A stretch of DNA of 5,748 nucleotides from Candidatus Zhuqueibacterota bacterium. GTDB lineage: Bacteria > Zhuqueibacterota > Zhuqueibacteria > Residuimicrobiales > Krinioviventaceae. The DNA lies in the NCBI GenBank assembly GCA_003854995.1, contig RQOI01000089.1, positions 1 through 5,748 on the forward strand, in the 5' to 3' direction. The position numbers and the translations under genes are program-made. The notes under the pieces are model-generated. The model saw only the letters and a program-made list of their open reading frames with translations, searched no databases and was not told where the DNA came from. This document shows, one piece after another, positions 1 to 5,748 of the stretch (position 1 is its first letter; each line of letters begins with the position of its first letter).

Positions 1-427
1 CGACCAGCGTCCCTGAATCGGCAATGGCATAGTCCGCGTTAACCAGGCCGATGCGGATGGTCGCCGCTTCTTTTGCTCGGTCATGCGCCTCCCACTGCTC
101 CGGATGCATGACAGCGATGCTGGCGGGCAGATGGGCAGCGATTTCCGCTGCTTCCGCGCCGGCGATGACGATCGATGATTCATTCTCCTGCTCGAGGATC
201 GTTCTCACATGCGCCACGGCCGCGTCGACTGATTCGACGTGCGTGAATTCGGCGGCGACCTTGTCCAACTCGCGTCTGAATTGTTCGACAAGCCCGTCGA
301 GCGATTTGGGCGTTTGCTGCGCCAGTTTGCGTGCACTGGTCGCATCGAGATCCGGATCCATTGGCAACTGACTCTTTGCTTGCAGAGCAGTTCGAATGCT
401 TTCAAGTATATAGGTACGCGATTCCAT
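1..427 (-). CDS. lutC: LutC-type LUD-domain lactate utilization protein, 3' end cut by window edge
   Basis: The N-terminal 142 codons of LutC are visible; the gene runs off the left edge, so the C-terminus is not seen. LutC is the LUD-domain subunit of the cytoplasmic LutABC system that oxidises L-lactate to pyruvate. The start is ATG at 427-425 and the frame is open to base 1. Residues 1-75 are a helical, charged N-terminal part. Residues 85-91 (SIVIAGA) form a hydrophobic beta strand. The family signature NADYAIADSGTLV occupies residues 130-142, at the window edge. A typical LutC is roughly 200-240 residues, so about one third is missing. It lies 49 bp downstream of lutB in the same direction and is the last visible gene of the gpr-lutABC operon. 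No strong Shine-Dalgarno sequence precedes the ATG. The family is well supported by the signature and by its position after lutB. Confidence 0.93.
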   Translation of the reverse strand, partial: MESRTYILESIRTALQAKSQLPMDPDLDATSARKLAQQTPKSLDGLVEQFRRELDKVAAEFTHVESVDAAVAHVRTILEQENESSIVIAGAEAAEIAAHLPASIAVMHPEQWEAHDRAKEAATIRIGLVNADYAIADSGTLV

Positions 428-476
428 TGTTAAAAATCTCGCAATGATCCGCAGATGCGGGGATTGGCAAAGACAT

Positions 477-1903
<1,427 letters not shown>

Positions 1904-1907
<4 letters not shown>

Positions 1908-2662
1908 CGGATGAGGTTCTTTTTCCCGTTTTCAATGCTCGTCGCCAGCAGATCCGCAATGTGCATCGTCCTGGCTTTTTTATGGTGTTTGCGCAAATAG
2001 CCTTCAATATTCATCAGACAGCTCGAATCGGCGCCGATGCAGAATTCAGCGCCACTCTCTTCGATGTTGCGACATTTTCGTTCGACCATGGCGATGGAGA
2101 GCTCTTTATATTTGTAAGAAAACGTGCCGCCAAAACCGCAGCACAAGTCCGGCTGCGCCATTTCGATGAAATCAATGCCGCTGATCGAGCGGATGAGCTG
2201 GCGCGGTTGTTCGGCAATGCCGAGCTCGCGACGCAAGTGACAGGAATCGTGGTAGGTCACCCGGTGCGGAAACGAGCCGCGCACGTCCTCAATTCCAGCG
2301 ACGTCCACCAGAAATTCCGTGAACTCGAATGTTTTTCTTGCCAGTTCAGCGCGCGCCTGGTGCAACTGCTGCCGAACATCCAGATCAAAGTAAAACTTGC
2401 GCACCATGGCGACGCATGAGCCAGAGGGCGCAACCACGTATTGCTTTGCATGAAACAGCTCGATGAATCTTTCCGCCAGCGGAATGACCTGCTGGTGATA
2501 GCCCGAATTGAACGCCGGCTGACCGCAACAGGTCTGGCCGTCCACATATTCGATCTCGGCGCCGATATGGCGCAGCACCTTGACCATGGACAACGCCGAT
2601 TCGGGGAAGAGATGCTCGGAAAGACAGGGTATGAACAGGGCGACGTGCAACCGATTTTTCAT
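1904..2662 (-). CDS. lutA: LutA-type (Fe-S)-binding lactate utilization protein with two CCG domains
   Basis: This complete 252-residue protein matches the usual LutA length (about 240-250). LutA is the cysteine-rich CCG-domain subunit of the L-lactate-to-pyruvate oxidation system, related to the GlpC and heterodisulfide reductase subunits that bind iron-sulfur centres through CX(n)CCG repeats. The first repeat has Cys13, then CCGQPAFNSG at 45-54, then Cys83 (SGSC). The second has DSCH at 139-142 (Cys141), then LCCGFGGTFS at 173-182 (Cys174 and Cys175), then Cys215 (DSSC). Both repeats look intact. The start is ATG at 2662-2660, 44 bp after the gpr stop; no good Shine-Dalgarno sequence precedes it. 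Its TGA overlaps the lutB ATG by four bases. No signal peptide or membrane segment is seen, in line with a cytoplasmic enzyme. Gene order lutA-lutB-lutC is the standard one. Confidence 0.95.
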
Positions 2663-2706
2663 TTGACCAAAACAGCTCGAAAATGAGTAAAAGCAAACAC
2701 GATTTA

Positions 2707-3699
2707 TTATGACCGCAAGATATTCTCAATCTGACTCAGCTCTGCCTGTGAAAACGACAGGTTCTTCAATGTTTCGAGATTGTCCTGTAACTGGCCCACA
2801 GTGCTCGCACCGATGAGCACGGAGGTCACCTGTTTTTTTCGCAACAGCCATGCCAGCGCCATTTGCGCCAGCTTTTGGCCGCGCGCCTCTGCCACCTCGT
2901 TCAAGGCGCGTATTTTCTCGATGACTGGCTCGGTGAGCGCCTCTTTCCGCAGAAATCCCCACGATTTGGCGATGCGGGAATCGGCTGGGATGCCGTGTAG
3001 ATATCGATCCGTGAGCAAGCCTTGGGCGAGCGGCGAGAACGGAATGCAGCCGACACCGTTGTCTTCGAGCAGATCGAGCAAGCCGTCCTCCACCCAGCGA
3101 TCGAACATGGAATATCTCGGCTGATGGATGAGCAGAGGCGTGCCGAGATCCGTCAACAGTCGAATGGCCTCCTTGGTTTGCTCGACAGAATAGTTCGAGA
3201 TGCCGGCATAGAGCGCCTTGCCCTGACGGACCGCCTGATGCAAGGCGCTCATGGTCTCCTGCAGTGGCGTATCGGGATCGGGTCGGTGCGAATAAAAAAT
3301 ATCCACGTAATCGAGTCCCATGCGTCGCAGGCTTTGTTCGAGGCTGGCGATGAGATATTTTCTCGAACCCCACTCGCCGTACGGTCCCGGCCACATATAA
3401 TAGCCCGCTTTTGTCGAGATGGTCATTTCATCGCGATAAGGGGCGAAATCGGTTTTGAGAATTCTGCCGAAATTCTCCTCTGCTGATCCGGGCGGCGGAC
3501 CATAGTTGTTGGCGAGATCAAAATGGGTGATGCCGTGGTCGAACGCCCAGCGCAACATGGTGCGACCGTTCTCAAATGCGTCCACATGGCCAAAGTTGTG
3601 CCACAAACCCAGCGATAACGCGGAGAGTCGGATGCCACTGGCGCCGCAACGGTTGTAGAGCATGTCGTCGTAGCGGTTTTCGGCAGCTGTGTAGATCAT
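2707..3699 (-). CDS. gpr: Aldo/keto reductase of the L-glyceraldehyde-3-phosphate reductase (YghZ) type
   Basis: This NADPH-type TIM-barrel aldo/keto reductase (about 330 residues) closely resembles the YghZ/Gpr (AKR14) group, which reduces L-glyceraldehyde 3-phosphate and also acts on methylglyoxal. Numbering from the ATG, recognisable blocks are AENRYDDMLYNRCG (6-19), LGLWHNFGHVDAFENGR (30-46), FDLANNYGPPPGSAEENFGR (60-79) and WPGPYGEWGSRKYL (103-116). The catalytic tetrad is Asp61, Tyr66, Lys97 and His138. HQPRYSMFDRWVEDG (192-206) and FSPLAQGLLTDRYLHGIP (221-238) follow. The ATG at 3699 is preferred over an adjacent GTG at 3702 because AGAGGA (3709-3704) lies 4 bases before the ATG but would nearly touch the GTG. 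The gene ends in tandem TAA TAA. It is the first gene of the gpr-lutABC unit. The family is certain; the exact substrate is inferred, and lactaldehyde or methylglyoxal are possible. Confidence 0.93.
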   Translation of the reverse strand: MIYTAAENRYDDMLYNRCGASGIRLSALSLGLWHNFGHVDAFENGRTMLRWAFDHGITHFDLANNYGPPPGSAEENFGRILKTDFAPYRDEMTISTKAGYYMWPGPYGEWGSRKYLIASLEQSLRRMGLDYVDIFYSHRPDPDTPLQETMSALHQAVRQGKALYAGISNYSVEQTKEAIRLLTDLGTPLLIHQPRYSMFDRWVEDGLLDLLEDNGVGCIPFSPLAQGLLTDRYLHGIPADSRIAKSWGFLRKEALTEPVIEKIRALNEVAEARGQKLAQMALAWLLRKKQVTSVLIGASTVGQLQDNLETLKNLSFSQAELSQIENILRS

Positions 3700-3703
3700 C
3701 ACA

Positions 3704-3709
3704 TCCTCT
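3704..3709 (-). promoter_or_regulatory. Shine-Dalgarno sequence of gpr
   Basis: AGAGGA on the minus strand lies 4 bases before the ATG at 3699. It decides between the ATG and the GTG one codon upstream, and it is the only good ribosome binding site in the left operon. Confidence 0.65.
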
Positions 3710-3721
3710 GATTAATTAATG

Positions 3722-3784
3722 AATTAGGAATTACGAATTACGAATGACGAATGATAAATTACAAATGACAAATTACAAATGACA
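3722..3784. repeat. Nine tandem copies of a degenerate 7-base repeat (AATKACR)
   Basis: Read on the plus strand from 3722, the units are AATTAGG, AATTACG, AATTACG, AATGACG, AATGATA, AATTACA, AATGACA, AATTACA and AATGACA: exactly 9 x 7 = 63 bases with no indel. The first half favours a G at position 7 and the second half an A. From 3757 the units alternate AATTACA/AATGACA, which suggests growth by a 14-base step. The array ends 20 bases before the gpr Shine-Dalgarno and start region, so it would lie in the gpr leader if the promoter is upstream of it. It is not CRISPR: there are no spacers. Heptamer arrays of this look are known as STRR-type repeats in cyanobacteria and occur elsewhere. Confidence 0.85.
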
Positions 3785-3813
3785 GAATTGATGATGAGAT
3801 TTCATTTTATTAG

Positions 3814-3842
3814 AGTATATTCGGTTCATCCTGGCTTTTTTA
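3814..3842 (-). promoter_or_regulatory. Possible gpr-lutABC promoter
   Basis: On the minus strand, TATACT at 3819-3814 matches the -10 consensus at five of six bases. A TAAAAA stretch at 3842-3837, 17 bases upstream, is a poor -35. Transcription would start near 3807, giving a leader of about 108 bases that contains the heptamer array. This rests on sequence resemblance only. Confidence 0.25.
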
Positions 3843-3915
3843 GATGCTCGTTATTCCTGATTTATAAACGTGGATACAATATAGCGAAACAAAGGAAAAA
3901 ATAAAAATGATTCGC

Positions 3916-3927
3916 ATTGTATACAAT
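3916..3927. promoter_or_regulatory. Perfect 12-base palindrome with -10-like box upstream of the sigma factor gene
   Basis: ATTGTATACAAT equals its own reverse complement. It lies 32 bases before the ATG at 3960. Its right half contains TACAAT (3922-3927), a good -10 hexamer that would start transcription near 3934. The same TACAAT hexamer occurs at 3875-3880, 47 bases upstream. A strongly A-rich stretch (3886-3908) precedes the palindrome. No convincing -35 is visible for either box. It may be an operator, a promoter or both. Confidence 0.4.
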
Positions 3928-3959
3928 AATTTCACCTTTTTTTCGTCTATCAAGTTGAG

Positions 3960-4502
3960 ATGAGCAGCAGGCAACGACATCGACTGGAAGAGAGCTTCCG
4001 GTCCGAGTATGAAAAGCTATTGAGCTATGTGCGATCGCGGATGCCGCTGTACGAGTCTGAAGATCTGGTGCAAGAGGTCTATGTGAAGGCGTTGCGCAGT
4101 CTGAATGTGCTCGACACGGTGGATAATCTTGTCGGCTGGTTGTACGTCGTGGCGCGCAACAAGATCATCGACTGGTATCGGCGGGCGAAACTGCCGACCG
4201 TGCCCCTGGACTCGATTGCGGCGAACGGCATGGGCCTGCAGGAGCTTTTGGCAGAAGAGATATCGGACGACTGGGATGATGAGATGCGCGCGCGCGTGGT
4301 CGACGCCATCATCGACAGTGTAGATGAATTGCCGGATGAGCAGCGCTTCGCCTTCATTCAGAATGTGATAGAGGGTCGAACATTCCGCGAACTGGCCGCC
4401 GAGACCGGCGAGTCGATCAATACGCTGCTCGCGCGCAAACGTTACGCCGTGCGGTTTTTACAGGACCGATTGCGGGAGATAAAAGACTTGAACGAAAATT
4501 AG
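3960..4502 (+). CDS. ECF-type RNA polymerase sigma factor (sigma-70 family)
   Basis: This 180-residue protein has the size and two-domain layout of an extracytoplasmic-function sigma factor, which directs RNA polymerase to a small set of promoters. Sigma region 2 spans about residues 13-78: ESEDLVQEVYVKAL (32-45) is region 2.2, the core-binding helix, and NLVGWLYVVARNKIIDWYRR (56-75) covers 2.3-2.4, which melts and reads the -10. An acidic linker (about 80-111) follows. Region 4 spans about 112-170, with LPDEQRFAF at 124-132 and the helix-turn-helix RTFRELAAETGESINTLLARK at 140-160, which reads the -35. There is no extra C-terminal domain. The ATG at 3960 is the only start before residue 28, as an in-frame stop lies at 3927; the site before it is weak (TTGAG directly adjoining). 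The next gene starts 9 bp after its TAG, so the two are probably co-transcribed. The signal it answers to is unknown. Confidence 0.9.
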   Translation: MSSRQRHRLEESFRSEYEKLLSYVRSRMPLYESEDLVQEVYVKALRSLNVLDTVDNLVGWLYVVARNKIIDWYRRAKLPTVPLDSIAANGMGLQELLAEEISDDWDDEMRARVVDAIIDSVDELPDEQRFAFIQNVIEGRTFRELAAETGESINTLLARKRYAVRFLQDRLREIKDLNEN

Positions 4503-4508
4503 AGGTGG
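4501..4508 (+). promoter_or_regulatory. Strong Shine-Dalgarno sequence of the small membrane protein gene
   Basis: AGAGGTGG overlaps the last two bases of the sigma factor stop codon and lies 3 bases before the ATG at 4512. It fixes that start and is far better than the site in front of the sigma factor itself. This suggests that the partner is translated more strongly than the sigma factor. Confidence 0.7.
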
Positions 4509-4511
4509 ATT

Positions 4512-4847
4512 ATGGAACATGTTGATGAAACGTGCATGAAATCGCCCGTGCCGTTGCGGATACTGGCGATCGCCGGATTTGCCATTGTCGGTTTGCTCAT
4601 TGCCGCCGGCATGGCGTTGCTGTTCGGTCTGGTGCTCATGTGGCTGTGGAACTGGCTGATGCCGGTCATTTTCGGCTTGCCGACGATCACCTTCTGGCAG
4701 GCGTGGGGGTTGGTCGTGCTCAGCCACATCCTGTTCAAGACCTTTCCGCATCATGGCCAGGACCATCGTCACAACGACGAATGGAAACGAAAATTCAGAG
4801 AAAGGCTGACAAAGCCTGTCTCTCATCAAAAAGATGAAAGTAACTGA
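4512..4847 (+). CDS. Small two-helix membrane protein with histidine-rich tail, partner of the sigma factor
   Basis: The function is not known; this is a 111-residue protein. A long hydrophobic stretch at about residues 15-45, continuing through WLWNWLMPVIFGLP (44-57), forms one membrane helix. FWQAWGLVVLSHILFKTF (61-78) forms a second, shorter one. The tail after residue 78 is hydrophilic and His-rich: HHGQDHRHNDEW has four His between 80 and 91 plus one at 87, followed by a basic KRKFRERL run. The WNWLMP...ITFWQA...ILF pattern looks like small membrane proteins I have seen beside ECF sigma genes, but I cannot name a family. It lies 9 bp after the sigma factor with a strong Shine-Dalgarno, in the position where an anti-sigma factor is usually found. 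No zinc-finger (HX3CX2C) anti-sigma motif is present; Cys8 is the only Cys. A non-canonical anti-sigma role or metal or envelope-stress sensing is an inference. A strong terminator begins at its stop codon. Confidence 0.8.
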   Translation: MEHVDETCMKSPVPLRILAIAGFAIVGLLIAAGMALLFGLVLMWLWNWLMPVIFGLPTITFWQAWGLVVLSHILFKTFPHHGQDHRHNDEWKRKFRERLTKPVSHQKDESN

Positions 4848-4875
4848 AAAGCCCGGACGCACCGGGCTTTTTTTT
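4847..4875 (+). terminator. Intrinsic terminator after the sigma factor operon, probably also serving the facing gene
   Basis: AAAAGCCCGG (4847-4856), a 5-base loop (4857-4861) and CCGGGCTTTT (4862-4871) make a perfect 10 bp stem, followed by an unbroken run of eight T (4868-4875). The stem begins at the last base of the stop codon at 4845-4847. On the other strand the hairpin is followed by four T, and it lies 31 bases after the stop of the minus-strand citrate synthase-like gene. It could therefore stop transcription both ways. Confidence 0.92.
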
Positions 4876-4905
4876 GCACAAAATCGGATTTTCGCCGCAG
4901 CTAGG

Positions 4906-5748
4906 TCACAGCACGTACTGCACCTCGCTTTGCGGCGTACGGCAATCCATGTCAGTGCCCCGGTCGCGGTGATCGATGATCTCGGCGATCGTGCCCACCG
5001 TTCGTCCCAGGATGAACAGGGTGAAGACGAGCTTTTGTGCCTGCGCTGAGGTTATCTTTTTGGCTTGCAGATCATTCCACATCAGTTTGAGCGATATGAC
5101 GGCCAGAACAGCGTCCACGTTCACGCAAAAGACATTGCGCGTCACGCCTTCATGAAAGAGCTCATGCACAAGGTGGTGGTAGAATTCGAGAAAGACATTA
5201 TAAAAGCCCTGTTTCTGCAATTGCTCGCGGACAAAATTTTCTCTCGGATCGATATTGACGGCATTGTCTTTGAACACCGGATGATTGATGCACGGGATGC
5301 GTCTGTAATCGAGGACGCCCATTTCCTTTTGTTTTGCTTTATAAAGGCCGTACTCCTTGGCAGCGGTGTTGGCCATCTTTTGCAGGGGCAATTTTTCATC
5401 TGCGCCGGGTTCTGCGAGCGGCGAGTCTTTGAATTGCTGCAGGAGATAGTCCACTGCCTCGAACCCATTTCCGCCATGTGCCAGGCCGGTGTTGCACAAA
5501 AAGCCGGCGAATGCCGTGGGAATGTGATTTCGCGCGCTCACCGATTCCTTGGCGCCCTTGGCCGAGAGCGTGCCCGGTCCATTGGTGACGGTCAGGCCGA
5601 GAAGGTATTTGAACTCGGCCAGTTCCTGAGCGTTGGGCTTTCGATTGAACAATGTCATAAACGCATTGGTGGTAAAGCTGGCGGCGAGATAGTTCGAGTG
5701 GCCGTCGCACAATTTTTTCCAGTGTTTGTTGTTCTTGCGATCAGTGGC
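4906..5748 (-). CDS. Divergent citrate synthase/citryl-CoA lyase superfamily protein, 5' end cut by window edge
   Basis: The C-terminal 280 residues are visible; the frame stays open to base 5748, so the true start is outside. A TTG at 5712-5710 is internal Leu, not a likely start. Numbered from the window edge, LAHGGNGFEAVDYL at 89-102 matches the LHGxxxEA block of citrate synthase (catalytic His91). NHPVFKDNAVNIDPRE at 155-170 matches the GHxVxxxxDPR block (His156). CVNVDAVLA at 208-216 matches NVDxxxG (Asp212). FILGRTVGTIAEIIDHR at 245-261 matches the Arg-containing GRxxGxxA segment (Arg249). The order also fits the C-terminal citryl-CoA lyase module of ATP-citrate lyase. In the earlier block TNGPGTLSA (55-63) the substrate-binding His of both families (DHxx) is Asn56. 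An insert of about 30 charged residues (105-140) separates the two His blocks. Enzyme type (synthase, lyase or ATP-citrate-lyase-like fusion) cannot be decided without the N-terminus. Confidence 0.82.
   Translation of the reverse strand, partial: ATDRKNNKHWKKLCDGHSNYLAASFTTNAFMTLFNRKPNAQELAEFKYLLGLTVTNGPGTLSAKGAKESVSARNHIPTAFAGFLCNTGLAHGGNGFEAVDYLLQQFKDSPLAEPGADEKLPLQKMANTAAKEYGLYKAKQKEMGVLDYRRIPCINHPVFKDNAVNIDPRENFVREQLQKQGFYNVFLEFYHHLVHELFHEGVTRNVFCVNVDAVLAVISLKLMWNDLQAKKITSAQAQKLVFTLFILGRTVGTIAEIIDHRDRGTDMDCRTPQSEVQYVL

Noticed and set aside
3722..3784. CRISPR-like array
   Set aside because: The units are 7 bases long and directly adjacent, with no spacers; it is a plain short tandem repeat.
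3828..3842. Fourteen-base string TCCTGGCTTTTTTA shared with lutA near 1970-1982
   Set aside because: It is a single short match between coding and non-coding sequence, with a T-run in it. It is likely chance, and no further similarity surrounds it.
3944..3949. CGTCTA, resembling an ECF-type -10, suggesting autoregulation of the sigma gene
   Set aside because: No AAC-containing -35 lies 15-18 bases upstream, and it sits only 10 bases before the ATG. The GAAAC at 3885-3889 is too far away to pair with it.
4803..4817. Small hairpin AGGCT/AGCCT with a 5-base loop
   Set aside because: The stem is only 5 bp, lies inside the coding frame and has no T-run; the real terminator is 30 bases downstream.
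4458..4862. Open frames overlapping the small membrane protein on the minus strand and in another plus-strand frame
   Set aside because: The frame at 4512-4847 has a strong Shine-Dalgarno, two membrane helices and a stop exactly at the terminator. The others have none of these, and the minus-strand frame crosses the terminator.
5710..5712. TTG as start codon of the citrate synthase-like gene
   Set aside because: The frame remains open upstream to the window edge, there is no ribosome site before the TTG, and family members need more N-terminal sequence.

Overview
The window carries two gene blocks separated by an AT-rich divergent intergenic region. It also has a convergent end sharing one hairpin terminator, and both window edges cut through a gene.

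Left block (positions 1-3699, all minus strand): transcription runs right to left through an aldo/keto reductase of the L-glyceraldehyde-3-phosphate reductase (YghZ/Gpr, AKR14) type, then lutA, lutB and lutC. lutC runs off the left edge. Gaps are 44 bp (gpr-lutA), a 4-base ATGA overlap (lutA-lutB) and 49 bp (lutB-lutC), so this looks like one operon. LutABC is the cytoplasmic iron-sulfur system that oxidises L-lactate to pyruvate. The reductase in front would handle small C3 aldehydes, so the operon reads as a C3 aldehyde/lactate module. No lactate permease and no lut regulator lie inside the window.

Middle (3700-3959): a 260 bp AT-rich divergent region. It holds nine tandem copies of a degenerate 7-base repeat just upstream of gpr, and a perfect 12-base palindrome containing a -10-like box just upstream of the sigma factor gene.

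Right block: an ECF-type sigma factor (3960-4502, plus) is followed after 9 bp by a small two-helix membrane protein with a histidine-rich tail (4512-4847, plus). A strong intrinsic terminator follows. Facing it on the minus strand is the C-terminal part of a divergent citrate synthase/citryl-CoA lyase superfamily protein (4906-5748, continuing off the right edge). It keeps the His-His-Asp catalytic set but has Asn where the substrate-binding His is expected.

Organism: a bacterium of moderate GC with AT-rich spacers. Most genes lack a clear Shine-Dalgarno sequence, and the window holds two short-period repeat families (AATTACG-like heptamers, CGCAAAG-like octamers) of a kind I recall from environmental genomes such as cyanobacteria, the Bacteroidetes/Calditrichota/KSB1 side of the tree and others. 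I lean weakly to an uncultured FCB-type lineage; nothing here proves it.

No transposase, CRISPR array, tRNA or rRNA was seen. The most unusual points are the repeat that encodes the LutB C-terminus, the heptamer array in the gpr leader, the altered citrate synthase-like protein, and the sigma factor paired with a possible non-canonical membrane partner.
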